From: Neptunomonas antarctica
GTDB lineage: Bacteria; Pseudomonadota; Gammaproteobacteria; Pseudomonadales; Balneatricaceae
Reading direction: 5' to 3'
DNA length: 64,000 nucleotides
NCBI RefSeq assembly: GCF_001305295.1
Contig: NZ_LJSI01000042.1
Location: 62,001 to 126,000, forward strand
Of this stretch, positions 26,602 to 35,920 are shown in pieces. The notes under the pieces were generated by a model. The model did not search any database, was not told where the DNA came from, and was given only the letters and a program-made list of their open reading frames with translations. Position numbers and translations under genes: made by a program. The stretch's first letter is position 1. Every line of letters begins with the position of its first letter.

Positions 26602-27477
26602 ATGCGTTTCATATCGTTAGCTTTGGTCTCTTTACTCGCCACCATACCTTTTACTGGAATGGCTTATGCAGGTGCCACCTATGAAGGGCCGGATTCGGTC
26701 CCTCTGTTTCATCCGTTGTGTCTCAATGGATTGAAAAGCCAGGAAGACGAAGGGGGCGCATTTGATATGAGCCGTTGTTCTGATGAGTATCAGAGCATCG
26801 TCGTTAAGCAAACGCCGGATGGTAGCTACTATGCTAAGCGACCAGAAAATACCTCCGGAGAAGCGCAAGGATACGTGGTGTATCAACCCATAGGTACGCT
26901 GGATAAGGCGATGGAGTTATTACTGGTACATGACAAGGAATCGCAAAAAGAAACACAAGCGTCGATTTATGTGATTGGCCGTCTTCCACATTTAAGCGAA
27001 GGCTCGCGGGCCTTTATTACCAGTATCGGTGAAGGCGGCGATCGTTGTAACGGCGGTATTCAATCGGCACGTTTAATATCTGAAGCGATTTTAGAGGTAG
27101 ATATTAATGTTAATCCCGCCACATTGATGGCGCTGGAGTCGCTCGATAGCTCAGGATCAGATAACGAATCAGATCAAGCACCGCAAAAATCGCTGATAAA
27201 GTCTGCATTATCCAGCCTGAGCCTTAAGCCTAAGCGCCAGCTTGATGACAGGCCGACGACCTGTATTGGCTCGGTGACGAAAAGCTACGACCTGCTAAAC
27301 GACAAAAAAAGTTATACCTGGGTGCATTTCAGGGAAGAGAATACACGGGTCGCAGTAGATCCATACCAGCAGTGCTTTGATGAGTTAGTCGCCGATTTTG
27401 TTACGCCACCGCAAACCATTAACATGCAGGATTTTGAAGTGTTCAAACAGTTGTTTATTAGTGAATGTAAAAAATAA
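26602..27477 (+). CDS. Secreted protein of unknown family
   Basis: 291 residues with CAGGAG before the ATG. Signal peptide of about 23 residues: MRFISLALVSLLATIPFTGM then AYA, with GATYEG next. The mature protein has seven cysteines, some in well-spaced pairs (PLCLNG, MSRCSDEY, GDRCNGG, TTCIGSV, YQQCFDE, SECKK), so disulfides are likely in the periplasm. A Ser/Asp-rich and basic linker (about 180-215; SSGSDNESDQ) divides two parts. No recognised domain. It lies 35 bp upstream of sbcD but is unlikely to be functionally related. Confidence 0.65.
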   Translation: MRFISLALVSLLATIPFTGMAYAGATYEGPDSVPLFHPLCLNGLKSQEDEGGAFDMSRCSDEYQSIVVKQTPDGSYYAKRPENTSGEAQGYVVYQPIGTLDKAMELLLVHDKESQKETQASIYVIGRLPHLSEGSRAFITSIGEGGDRCNGGIQSARLISEAILEVDINVNPATLMALESLDSSGSDNESDQAPQKSLIKSALSSLSLKPKRQLDDRPTTCIGSVTKSYDLLNDKKSYTWVHFREENTRVAVDPYQQCFDELVADFVTPPQTINMQDFEVFKQLFISECKK

Positions 27478-27512
27478 ATATTATAATAAACAGAGTATTA
27501 AAGCGATAACTT

Positions 27513-28712
27513 ATGAAAATACTGCACACATCAGATTGGCATATCGGACGTCAGTTTCATAACGTGTCCCTGTTGGATGATCAGCGCCATGTGCTGAATC
27601 AGATTGTCGATATTGCGCATCAGCAACAGGTCGATGTGATTTTAATTGCCGGTGATATTTATGATCGCTCAGTGCCGCCTTCACACGCGGTGGCGTTGCT
27701 GGATGAAGTGCTTGACCGGATCAATAAACTAAAAATACCGGTTATATTGATAAGCGGTAATCATGATGGCGCTGAACGCCTGAGTTTTGGTTCATCACAG
27801 CTCGCGCAAACGGGTGTACATATACTCGGTGATCTGGAGAAAATTACCGAGCCTGTAATGCTCAGTGATCAGCATGGCGAGGTGGCGTTTTATGGTATTC
27901 CCTACGCCGATCCGGCTTCCGTCCGGCACGTGCTGCAAGTAGAAGCCACTACGCATGATGACGCGATGGGGCATGTGGTGGGCTGCATCTTAAAAGCTCT
28001 CGACAAAAATCACGCCAAAACTCTTGATAAAACTCTCGATGGAACGACTGCGGCGAAACCTCGTACGGTGGTGCTCAGCCATTGCTTTATTGATGGCGGC
28101 CAATCGTCTGAATCTGAACGGCCTTTATCCATCGGGGGCGCTGATCGTATCTCTTATGAGCATTTTTCTGATTTCGATTATGTCGCACTCGGTCATTTGC
28201 ATGGCCGGCAATATAAAGGCTCTGAGACTATTCGTTATTCCGGCTCGATTCTTAAATACTCCTTTTCAGAAGAAAAACAGATTAAGTCTGTGACGCTGGT
28301 TGAGCTAGGCGCCGAAGGTGTTAGCAGTATTGAACAAGTGCCTTTAAACGCGCTAAAAGATATGCGCACCCTCACGGGCGCGCTAAGCGAGATACTTGAA
28401 ACGGCGCCTAACGACCCGAAACGCGATGATTATCTACAGATTCGCTTAACCGATAAGCACGCCATCCTAGATGTGATGGGCAAACTGCGTCAGGCTTATC
28501 CTAATGTGCTACATATTGAACGTCCGGGATTAATGGCAGCCAGCCCGCAGCAAAGCGCCCGCCGGGAGCAGTTAAAAAAAGGCGAGATGTCGATGTTCAG
28601 CGACTTCTTTGCGCAGGTGAATGGCGAGCCGTTAACGCCAGAGCAACAAACCTATGTATCGCAAACACTTTCAGATCTGCATGATAACGATCTACTTCAA
28701 AAGGTCCGCTAA
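27513..28712 (+). CDS. sbcD: Exonuclease subunit SbcD (Mre11-like)
   Basis: 399 residues (E. coli 400). Phosphoesterase motifs: HTSDWHIGRQFH, DVILIAGDIYDRSVPP, VILISGNHDGAERLSFG, VVLSHCFIDGGQ and YVALGHLHGRQ. With SbcC it forms an ATP-dependent nuclease that cleaves hairpins and processes blocked DNA ends. An in-frame insertion near residues 161-176 consists of repeated K-x-L-D units (KALDKNHAKTLDKTLDG). The 12-bp units at 28017-28040 are nearly identical. The stop is 3 bp before the sbcC start, so the pair is coupled. Confidence 0.96.
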   Translation: MKILHTSDWHIGRQFHNVSLLDDQRHVLNQIVDIAHQQQVDVILIAGDIYDRSVPPSHAVALLDEVLDRINKLKIPVILISGNHDGAERLSFGSSQLAQTGVHILGDLEKITEPVMLSDQHGEVAFYGIPYADPASVRHVLQVEATTHDDAMGHVVGCILKALDKNHAKTLDKTLDGTTAAKPRTVVLSHCFIDGGQSSESERPLSIGGADRISYEHFSDFDYVALGHLHGRQYKGSETIRYSGSILKYSFSEEKQIKSVTLVELGAEGVSSIEQVPLNALKDMRTLTGALSEILETAPNDPKRDDYLQIRLTDKHAILDVMGKLRQAYPNVLHIERPGLMAASPQQSARREQLKKGEMSMFSDFFAQVNGEPLTPEQQTYVSQTLSDLHDNDLLQKVR

Positions 28713-28715
28713 CCT

Positions 28716-31700
28716 ATGCATCCACTAACGTTACACATGAGTGCGTTTGGTCCTTTTGCGGCTGAAGAGTTGATAGATTTTTCACGATTGGGCGATAAAC
28801 CACTGTTCCTGATTAATGGCCCGACCGGTTCAGGTAAAACCACCATTCTGGATGCCATCTGTTTTGCCTTGTATGGTAAGACCACCGGCGATGAGCGCGA
28901 AGGCTCACAAATGCGCTCGGATCTGGCGCAACCAGACCAGCTAACCGAAGTCACCTTTACATTTGAGTTGGCAGCACAGCGCTACCGTATACGTCGCGTA
29001 CCCGATCAGCCCCGGCCCAAAGCGCGAGGCGACGGATTTACGCAGCAAGCGGCTGAAGCGCAGTTCTGGTTGCTCGGTGATGATGATACCCCTGAAAAGG
29101 TTATCGTCGGCAGTAAAGTCACGGATGCCACCCGTGAAATTGAACAATTATTAGGCTTGAGTGCCGATCAATTCAGGCAGGTAATGGTGCTGCCGCAGGG
29201 TAAGTTCCGTCAATTGCTGACGGCTGACTCAAAAGATCGTGAGCACATATTTAGTCAGCTATTTCAAACTCAGATCTATAAACAACTTGAAGATGAACTC
29301 AAGAGCCGGTCAGCAGAAGTGCGGCGGGAAGTCGATGCGCTGAGCAAACAAAAGACCGCTTTACTGCAAAATGTTGAACTGGACACGACCGAAGCCCTCG
29401 CCGAAAAGCGCTCGGAGGCTTCGATTGAATCTGAGCATCTCAAGCAAATGCTCACACAAAAGCAGGACGAGAAATTAAAAGCGTCCACCGAAAAAGAACG
29501 GGCCGTTGAGCTGTTAGCGCGTTTTGAACAGCTGGATCGCTTAGTCGCCGAACAACAAAAACTGGCCGCAGGGCAGGGTGAAATTGAACAGTTGTCGTTG
29601 CAGTTGCAACGTGGCGGTAAAGCGCAGGAAATTTTACCGGAGTTTGAGCGCTACCAATATTTATCAGCGGAGCTTTTAAAGCACAGCGAACGACTTAAAA
29701 CTAAATCGGTATTGTTAAGCAGGCTTGAGCAGACTTTTCACACGGCGACGCTTGAGCATGCTTCGCTTCCTGAATTGCAGTTGCAGCTGAATAAAAACAA
29801 ACAACAGCAACAGACCTTACTCGGTTTTCAGGTAAGAGTTGAGAAACTTCAGGCATTAGCGCAAAACCAATCGACGGCTGAAAAAGCGGCTTCTGCAGCA
29901 CAAACACAACAGCAGGCAGCTAAGCAGCAATCCGAGCAGAACACGCAAAAAATGGATCAAGCAGAAGAAACTTTGATCCAGCTACGCTTTGCTGTTCAGC
30001 AGACCAGCGCACTTCAGCTTGAACACCAAACATGTGTCCAGCACCTGCAAGCAAAGCAAAAAGTTGAACAGCTTCAAAAAACAAAAGAGGGCGCCGAAAC
30101 AGCACTTCAGCTCTCTCAACAAAAAGGTAGTCAGTTAAAAAAACGGGCGGACGAGCAGCAAACAACAGCCACCGCGATTGAGCGTAATTGGCATTTGGCA
30201 CAGGCTGCTATTTTAGCGATGACGTTGCAAGATGAAGCGCCTTGTCCGGTATGCGGTAGTGCTGAACACCCCTCGCCTGCACATGCCGAAGTAGCTCCGC
30301 CAACGCAGGCGATGGTTGAGCAGGCGAGGAAAGAAGCACTGTATGCTAACGATACGCTTAATGCAGAACGAGAAAATTATCGCTCTATAAACAATGAGAT
30401 AACTCGGTTATCTAATGAAATACATGAACTTAATGCCGGCCTTGGAAACACTCAAAATATAACACTCGAAGCACTACGCTCTCAATACGATTTGCTCACA
30501 AAACAGCTTGAAACATTGCGGGGCCAGCAGACAGAATTGAACAAAACCGAGCAGGGTTTAATAACACTTAAAGCAGCACAGTTGCCATTATCAAACGCAG
30601 TGGATGCCGCACAAAAAGCGTTCGATGCCGCCACAACATTACATGCTGAAGAGCGCAAAGCCTATCAAATAGCAGAGCAGGAAGTACCCGAAGCATATCG
30701 TTCGCATACTCAGCTGGAAGCGGAAGTTACGCAACAACAGGATGCAGTCAGCCGTTGCGAGCATCAGATAGATAGCTTGCAGCAGCGTTATAATACAGCA
30801 AAAGGACAACGTGATTCGGCAGCGGCAGCGCTGACTATCCTTAACGGAAACCAAGAACAAAGTAAGCAGTCACAGGATGCCGCGCATCAGCAATGGCATG
30901 TGGCATTGCTAAGAAGTGAGTTTGATAATGTTGAAGATTTTCAGCAGTCCGTTATGCCTCGCGCCAATCGCGATCAATTCCAGCAGCGCGTTGATGTCTA
31001 TAAGCAAGCAGCACAGCAAAACCTTGGTGCATTGCAAAGTCAGCAGAGCGCCTTGGAAAACCTGTCTCGTCCTGATATGCCGCCTTATATAGAAAGAATA
31101 GCCGCGGCAGAGCAGGCTGAACAACTCGCGAATCAGCAATGGGGTGTGTTACATGATCAGTTTACGTTGCTGAAAAATGCAGAGCAGCGCATCAATACGC
31201 TACAAAAAGAAAGCAAAGTACTCGAGGAACGTTACGCTGTCGTCGGTACATTAAGCGACGTTGCTAATGGTCAAACAGGTAATAAAGTAAGCTTGCAGCG
31301 CTTTGTGCTGAGTGTGTTGCTGGATGATGTATTAATAGAAGCCAGTCACCGTCTTGCGTTGATGAGTAAAGGGCGCTATCGACTCCTGCGAAAAGAAGAT
31401 CGCGCTAAAGGCAATCGCGCTTCCGGGTTAGATCTTGAAGTAGACGATGCCTACACCGGTCGAGTCCGCGCGGTAGCGACCTTGTCTGGCGGTGAGAGTT
31501 TTATGGCGGCATTGTCGCTGGCGCTCGGTTTGTCGGATGTGGTGCAAGCGTATGCCGGTGGCATACGCCTGGATACGCTGTTTATCGATGAAGGTTTTGG
31601 TAGTCTGGATCCTGAGTCGCTTGATCTGGCCGTAAGAACATTAACCGATCTGCAGCAAAGCGGACGGATGGTAGGAATTATTTCCCATGTCGCCGAGCTT

Positions 31701-31772
31701 AAAGAGCAGATCTCTGCCCGCATCGATATTGCTGCCTCGGAACGGGGCAGTAAAATAGTCTGGCAGCAGTAA
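28716..31772 (+). CDS. sbcC: Exonuclease subunit SbcC (Rad50-like SMC ATPase)
   Basis: 1018 residues (E. coli 1048). The N-terminal half ATPase has Walker A NGPTGSGKTTILDAICFAL. Two long coiled coils flank the zinc hook CPVCG starting at Cys510. The C-terminal half has the signature TLSGGESFMAALSLALGL and Walker B LDTLFIDEGFGSLD, with the D-loop following. It binds ATP and opens or closes the SbcD active site on DNA. Glu/Gln-rich coiled coils with many QQ runs are typical. The N-terminal QMRSDLAQP after Walker A is the conserved Q-loop region. Confidence 0.96.
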   Translation: MHPLTLHMSAFGPFAAEELIDFSRLGDKPLFLINGPTGSGKTTILDAICFALYGKTTGDEREGSQMRSDLAQPDQLTEVTFTFELAAQRYRIRRVPDQPRPKARGDGFTQQAAEAQFWLLGDDDTPEKVIVGSKVTDATREIEQLLGLSADQFRQVMVLPQGKFRQLLTADSKDREHIFSQLFQTQIYKQLEDELKSRSAEVRREVDALSKQKTALLQNVELDTTEALAEKRSEASIESEHLKQMLTQKQDEKLKASTEKERAVELLARFEQLDRLVAEQQKLAAGQGEIEQLSLQLQRGGKAQEILPEFERYQYLSAELLKHSERLKTKSVLLSRLEQTFHTATLEHASLPELQLQLNKNKQQQQTLLGFQVRVEKLQALAQNQSTAEKAASAAQTQQQAAKQQSEQNTQKMDQAEETLIQLRFAVQQTSALQLEHQTCVQHLQAKQKVEQLQKTKEGAETALQLSQQKGSQLKKRADEQQTTATAIERNWHLAQAAILAMTLQDEAPCPVCGSAEHPSPAHAEVAPPTQAMVEQARKEALYANDTLNAERENYRSINNEITRLSNEIHELNAGLGNTQNITLEALRSQYDLLTKQLETLRGQQTELNKTEQGLITLKAAQLPLSNAVDAAQKAFDAATTLHAEERKAYQIAEQEVPEAYRSHTQLEAEVTQQQDAVSRCEHQIDSLQQRYNTAKGQRDSAAAALTILNGNQEQSKQSQDAAHQQWHVALLRSEFDNVEDFQQSVMPRANRDQFQQRVDVYKQAAQQNLGALQSQQSALENLSRPDMPPYIERIAAAEQAEQLANQQWGVLHDQFTLLKNAEQRINTLQKESKVLEERYAVVGTLSDVANGQTGNKVSLQRFVLSVLLDDVLIEASHRLALMSKGRYRLLRKEDRAKGNRASGLDLEVDDAYTGRVRAVATLSGGESFMAALSLALGLSDVVQAYAGGIRLDTLFIDEGFGSLDPESLDLAVRTLTDLQQSGRMVGIISHVAELKEQISARIDIAASERGSKIVWQQ

Positions 31773-31817
31773 GAATGGAATGACGTTAAACGCGGCTTAA
31801 GTTAAAGGTCACCCGTA

Positions 31818-32822
31818 TTAAAGATCACTCATGACGCGGGCAGTATCCAGCATCCGGTTCGAGAACCCCCACTCGTTATCGTACCAGGCAAAGACTTTAA
31901 CCAATCCGTCGCCGACACGTGTCTGGGTGCTGTCGAAAATAGAGGAGGCGGGGTTATGGTTAAAGTCGATGGATACTAGTGGCAGCTCATTATAAGCAAG
32001 AATGCCGAGTAGTCGCCCTTGGCTTGCCTCCTTCATCAGTTGATTTATCTCTTCAATACTGGTCTTGCGGCCGGGTGTAAAACTCAGATCGACCAGTGAA
32101 ACATTCGCTGTAGGTACACGCACAGCCAAGCCGGTTAAACGTCCTTTCATTTCTGGCAATACCAATCCAACCGCTTCGGCAGCACCCGTGCGAGTAGGGA
32201 TGATAGATAATGCAGCCGCGCGTGCGCGGTAGATATCATTCTTGTAAACGTCTGTTAACTGCTGATCATTGGTATAGGCATGGATAGTTGTCATCATTCC
32301 CTGAGTAATACCAATATGCTGATGTAAAACCTGAACTAAGGGCGCCAGGCAGTTGGTGGTGCAGGAGGCATTAGACACAATCAGATGATCTGCGGTTAAT
32401 ACATCATGATTCACGCCATATACAATGGTTGCATCTGCATCTTTACCGGGTGCAGATATCAACACTTTTTTAGCGCCTTGCTGTAAATGAATAGCGGCAG
32501 TTTCACGGGATGTAAAACGCCCGGTACATTCAAATACAATATCGATATCCATATCAGCCCAGGGAAGCTTACTCGGATCACTTTCTTTTAAAATCTGAAT
32601 GGTATCGCCATCAATATGCATGCTGGATTCATCGGCTGATACTGGATAACGAAAATGTCCATGCACAGAGTCATACTCAGTCAGTAGCGCATTCGCTTTA
32701 GCGTCCCCCAGGTCATTGATCGCGACAATAGATAGATGCTCGCGGTGTGGGCTTTCATATAAAGCACGCATGATATTTCTGCCAATACGCCCGTAGCCGT
32801 TAATCGCAATTCGAATAGTCAT
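31818..32822 (-). CDS. gap: Glyceraldehyde-3-phosphate dehydrogenase (type I)
   Basis: 334 residues from the ATG at 32820-32822, where GGGAG lies about ten bases upstream; the frame runs open to 32849. NAD(P) fold: [20 protein letters not shown]. Catalytic Cys in [13 protein letters not shown], His in TIHAYTNDQ, substrate loop [19 protein letters not shown] and C-terminal [15 protein letters not shown]. The threonine-rich [13 protein letters not shown] block favours GAPDH over erythrose-4-phosphate dehydrogenase (Epd has KLAAGI there). It converts glyceraldehyde-3-phosphate to 1,3-bisphosphoglycerate in glycolysis/gluconeogenesis. Whether it uses NAD or NADP is not certain; the residue after the second beta strand, in VAINDLGD, is Asp, which favours NAD. 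Confidence 0.93.
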   Translation of the reverse strand: MTIRIAINGYGRIGRNIMRALYESPHREHLSIVAINDLGDAKANALLTEYDSVHGHFRYPVSADESSMHIDGDTIQILKESDPSKLPWADMDIDIVFECTGRFTSRETAAIHLQQGAKKVLISAPGKDADATIVYGVNHDVLTADHLIVSNASCTTNCLAPLVQVLHQHIGITQGMMTTIHAYTNDQQLTDVYKNDIYRARAAALSIIPTRTGAAEAVGLVLPEMKGRLTGLAVRVPTANVSLVDLSFTPGRKTSIEEINQLMKEASQGRLLGILAYNELPLVSIDFNHNPASSIFDSTQTRVGDGLVKVFAWYDNEWGFSNRMLDTARVMSDL

Positions 32823-32949
32823 ATCATTACTCCCGATGTTGGCCCTCAATGCTGGCCCCAGTGTATGTTCCCTTCCTCAAGCATAGGCCAGAATAGTAGG
32901 ATGCGTAAATAGACAAGATAAACAATAAATCCCGTATTATTAATCAGTT

Positions 32950-32966
32950 ACTTATCATTAATAAGT
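32950..32966. promoter_or_regulatory. Inverted repeat in gap/RNase D-like intergenic region
   Basis: ACTTATCATTAATAAGT is a perfect 6-5-6 inverted repeat flanked by copies of AGTTACT. It lies 128 bases upstream of the gap start codon and 39 bases upstream of the RNase D-like start codon. It may be an operator, but the AT-rich sequence makes chance possible. Confidence 0.35.
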
Positions 32967-33004
32967 TACTATAAGGATTCTGTAAAAATCCAATGATTTG
33001 ATTG

Positions 33005-33691
33005 ATGTGGGTGGAGGCTATGCTGGATAAGAAGACTGACACGAAAGCTTATAAAAGGGCGGGTAAAAAGTCTGACGAAATAGATGCGCCAACAAAAGCA
33101 GAGATGACCTTGCTGGAGCCTTTTGCCGGGCTGACTTTAGCGCAGATCATCGTACCTGAAACAATCGCGGAGTTTGAGGCAGCCACTGCTGATTTGATGC
33201 GCTGTCGATTTGTCGGATTTGATACAGAATCCAGGCCTACCTTTCAGAAAGGGGAGGCATCGGCTGGTCCACATATCGTACAGCTAACCACACTTGAGCA
33301 CGCCTATATCTTCCAGCTGTATAGAGAAGAAAGTCATCGTTTTTTAACTGAAATAATTGAATCAACCCATACTGTAAAAGTGGGATTTGGGCTCAAGTCG
33401 GATAAAAGTCATCTGCGGCGTAAGCTTGGAGTCACGCCTAAAGCTATTCTTGATATGGATAAAGTCTTCAGACAAGAGGGATATCGAAAAGAGCTGGGCG
33501 TAAAAGCCGCAGTTGCTATTCTCTTTCAGCAGAGATTTCAAAAATCTAAATCGGCAACCATGTCGAATTGGGGAGCAGGGGTGTTAAAAAATAATCAGCT
33601 TTTATATGCGGCTAATGATGCCTATGCGGCATTAAAAGTACTCAGCGTTATGAATAAAGATGAATCAGAGCTGCCTATTACAGATGTGTAA
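33005..33691 (+). CDS. RNase D-like 3'-5' exonuclease (DEDDy)
   Basis: About 228 residues. The start is uncertain: ATG at 33005 or ATG at 33020, the latter having GGAGG only two bases away. Motif I is VGFDTESRPTFQKG (D and E), motif II is VKVGFGLKSDKSHLRRKLG, and motif III is LLYAANDAYAALKV with the Y-x-x-x-D of the DEDDy class. The single exonuclease domain without HRDC makes it an RNase D-like or WRN-exo-like protein acting on RNA or DNA 3' ends. A short Lys-rich N-terminus (about 1-30) precedes the domain. A weak hairpin (GTAAGC/GCTTAC, 33688-33705) overlaps the stop. Confidence 0.85.
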   Translation: MWVEAMLDKKTDTKAYKRAGKKSDEIDAPTKAEMTLLEPFAGLTLAQIIVPETIAEFEAATADLMRCRFVGFDTESRPTFQKGEASAGPHIVQLTTLEHAYIFQLYREESHRFLTEIIESTHTVKVGFGLKSDKSHLRRKLGVTPKAILDMDKVFRQEGYRKELGVKAAVAILFQQRFQKSKSATMSNWGAGVLKNNQLLYAANDAYAALKVLSVMNKDESELPITDV

Positions 33692-33813
33692 GCACAAAAG
33701 CTTACTTCTAAAAATGAGCTCCTGAAGTGCGCCTTGTTAGTAATTTTCAAAAGAGGCTCTGAAGTAAATTATTGAGTGATTTATAGTCTGATCGCGGATA
33801 TGATGCGTATCAA

Positions 33814-33827
33814 ACAATACGTATTGT
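33814..33827. promoter_or_regulatory. Probable KfrA-type operator
   Basis: ACAATACGTATTGT is a perfect 14-bp palindrome ending 7 bases before the KfrA-like start codon. RK2 KfrA is known to repress its own promoter, so autoregulation through this site is a reasonable inference. Confidence 0.6.
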
Positions 33828-33834
33828 GTATTAT

Positions 33835-34674
33835 ATGCCAAAAAAATCAGACACCCGTGAAAAAGTGCTCGATGCTGCAGACGGTTTATTGCAGGAAGGG
33901 ATTCGCCCCACGCAACAAAACGTCAGAGAGCGTATCGGCAGTGGAAGTATTACCACGATCAATTCCGCGCTCAATAACTGGTGGCAGACATTATCAGACA
34001 GAATCAATCGTAAAGATCAGCACCCTAATCTGCCTGAACCTGTTATTAGCGCAGCTAATCAGCTGTGGGATCAGGCGCTGGCCTATGCACATCATTCACT
34101 GAATAAAGAGCGAGAAGAGATTCAGTCCCTGCTGCTTGCCCGAAAAGAGCAAGGCTCAGCTCAAATCGAGCAGCTTAGAAGCACTGTTGACCAGCTGCAA
34201 CAGCAAAATACACGCGGCCGTACACAAAGCGATGAGCTAAAAGAGCAGTATCTGGAGTTACAGAAAAAGCTCATGGAATCTGAGACAGCGCTGATTCGTG
34301 CCACCTCGGAACGGGATGACCTGCATCGAAAAAATAAGCAGCAGGAAATTATTCATCGCCATTCTATGGCTAATACAGCCGCCCATAGTGCGTCTGATGA
34401 TATTGTCAGCAACCCTGGCCAGAGCGAGAAGCTCTTTGAAGCACGTGTTGAATCTAAATTAAATATAATAAAAATCAATGAATTAACATCACAACTTCAG
34501 AGTAAAAGTGATGAATGCATAACACTTAAAGAGATATTGTCTTCGCAGGAGCGCGGCTCTTTACAGCAGCAGCATCGACTTGAGCTAGTCATCGCGCAGC
34601 AAGATACTCGTTATGATGAAGCGCTCAAAGCATTAACTGATTGCAAAATGCAGCTATCTCTGGCAAAAAAGTAA
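33835..34674 (+). CDS. KfrA-like coiled-coil DNA-binding protein
   Basis: 279 residues from ATG 33835 (a GTG at 33826 is an alternative). The N-terminal KfrA_N domain (about 1-110) has KVLDAADGLLQEGIRPTQQN and VRERIGSGSITTINSALNNW. The rest is a long coiled coil (about 120-275) rich in Gln and Glu. Plasmid KfrA proteins are DNA-binding coiled-coil repressors and help partition or organise plasmid DNA; chromosomal homologues have unknown roles. A 14-bp palindrome overlaps the expected promoter. No plasmid replication or ParAB gene is nearby, so this is either a chromosomal family member or a relic. The next gene follows after 63 bp. Confidence 0.8.
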   Translation: MPKKSDTREKVLDAADGLLQEGIRPTQQNVRERIGSGSITTINSALNNWWQTLSDRINRKDQHPNLPEPVISAANQLWDQALAYAHHSLNKEREEIQSLLLARKEQGSAQIEQLRSTVDQLQQQNTRGRTQSDELKEQYLELQKKLMESETALIRATSERDDLHRKNKQQEIIHRHSMANTAAHSASDDIVSNPGQSEKLFEARVESKLNIIKINELTSQLQSKSDECITLKEILSSQERGSLQQQHRLELVIAQQDTRYDEALKALTDCKMQLSLAKK

Positions 34675-34737
34675 TGTTTAACAATCAATTTATTAGATAA
34701 TAATAGCTCTTTTAGATAGCAGCTCTCAGGAAAAAGC

Positions 34738-35184
34738 ATGGATACTGATTTACTGTTAGACGCCGATAGTGAAACCATTAGAGCAGCCCTATTATCCTGT
34801 TCCGAAGGCGATGCCGTTAACTGTCTATCTGAAGATGTGTTTACTCGAGCAAAGATATTGTTGGTTAAGGAAAAAATAACCGGTATTAGTATCCAGCTCC
34901 TAGGTGACGATGGCTACGTTATCCGTCAGGTAACCGGAAAACACCGTAGTGAGCTAGGTGATGGGGAGTTTAATGATCGCCAGCTTGCCGTTATAAAGGC
35001 ACTTGAAAAAGTATTACAGCATTGCAAAAAAGAAGGGATACGGCTGGTAGGGTACAGTGATGAGTTGGTCGCCTATCCGGCAAGCCTTAAGGATTTAGCA
35101 CAGGCATCAGTTTATGCGCTGGATATCGATAGCAGTGACGCTTACTCTGGTGCTGATTCAAATTCAGCATTAATAGAAAATTAA
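34738..35184 (+). CDS. Hypothetical acidic protein
   Basis: 148 residues with CAGGAAAA before the ATG. No family recognised. A Ser/Asp-rich start (MDTDLLLDADSETIRAAL) precedes a compact region with ISIQLLGDDGYVIRQVTG, LAVIKALEKVLQHCKKEG and IRLVGYSDELVAYPASLKD, suggesting an alpha/beta domain of about 100 residues. The tail (SSDAYSGADSNSA) is probably disordered. No signal peptide or TM segment. It lies between the KfrA-like gene and an orphan response regulator, all on the same strand with short gaps. Confidence 0.6.
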   Translation: MDTDLLLDADSETIRAALLSCSEGDAVNCLSEDVFTRAKILLVKEKITGISIQLLGDDGYVIRQVTGKHRSELGDGEFNDRQLAVIKALEKVLQHCKKEGIRLVGYSDELVAYPASLKDLAQASVYALDIDSSDAYSGADSNSALIEN

Positions 35185-35260
35185 CTATTTAACTTACATA
35201 CATTCCCCTATTTTAATGTCAGGATGCCACCAATAATGAATAAAAGCAGATGTAGGCTTT

Positions 35261-35920
35261 ATGATAACGGCAAAAGTTTTACTCGTTGATGATCATGACA
35301 TCGTGCGCGCTGGTTTTAAGCAACTGCTTGATTCACATGCGAATATAGAGATTGTAGCTCAAGCAAATAATAGCCATGACGCTTTTGAATTTTATAAAAC
35401 AGTATTGCCCGATGTTGTCATCATGGACCTCTCTATGCCGAATAGTTCAGAGAACCAGGATGTTGCCAGCGCCCAAGGCGGAACGCAGGCTGTACAGCGC
35501 ATTATGGACTTTGATTCAGCCGCAAAAATTATTGTTCTTACGGTATGGGAATCCAGCCCTTACCCCAGCAATCTTGTTAAAGCAGGTGTAAAAGGATATT
35601 TGACCAAGCGCTGCGCACCGGAAGAGCTTGTTCAGGCAGTCTTGACTGTTTATCAGGGGGGGAAGCATTTTTCAGAGAATATTAAAGCGCTTATCAACGG
35701 AGATGATGACATAAGCCCGGTTGAAATACTGACAAAGCGAGAATTAGAAATTTTTACGTTACTGGCAGAAGGACAACGCTCTACCCAAATCGCAGAGGAT
35801 ATTTTTCTGAGCAACAAAACCGTCCACGCTCATCGTTCAAATATTATGCGTAAGCTGTCACTCGCCAATAACGCCGAACTAGTGCATCTGGCTATTCGTC
35901 ACGGGGTGGTCCGCCCTTGA
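35261..35920 (+). CDS. Orphan LuxR/NarL-type response regulator
   Basis: 219 residues. Receiver domain: acidic pair in VLLVDDHDIVRAGFK, phosphoacceptor Asp in VVIMDLSMPN, and Lys in GYLTKRCAPEEL. The HTH is LTKRELEIFTLLAEGQRSTQ and IAEDIFLSNKTVHAHRSNIM. Compared with GacA/NarL proteins there is an insertion right after the phosphorylation loop (NSSENQDVASAQ) before GGTQAVQRI. It should bind DNA after phosphorylation. No kinase gene is adjacent. The stop codon overlaps the start of the next small gene by four bases. Confidence 0.9.
   Translation: MITAKVLLVDDHDIVRAGFKQLLDSHANIEIVAQANNSHDAFEFYKTVLPDVVIMDLSMPNSSENQDVASAQGGTQAVQRIMDFDSAAKIIVLTVWESSPYPSNLVKAGVKGYLTKRCAPEELVQAVLTVYQGGKHFSENIKALINGDDDISPVEILTKRELEIFTLLAEGQRSTQIAEDIFLSNKTVHAHRSNIMRKLSLANNAELVHLAIRHGVVRP

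Noticed and set aside
31818-32822. Erythrose-4-phosphate dehydrogenase (Epd) identity for the GAPDH-like gene
   Set aside because: The [14 protein letters not shown] substrate-loop block and HAYTNDQ match GAPDH, not the Epd pattern.
33835-34674. Plasmid or integrated mobile element signalled by KfrA
   Set aside because: No replication, ParAB, conjugation, integrase or attachment-site sequence is present nearby.
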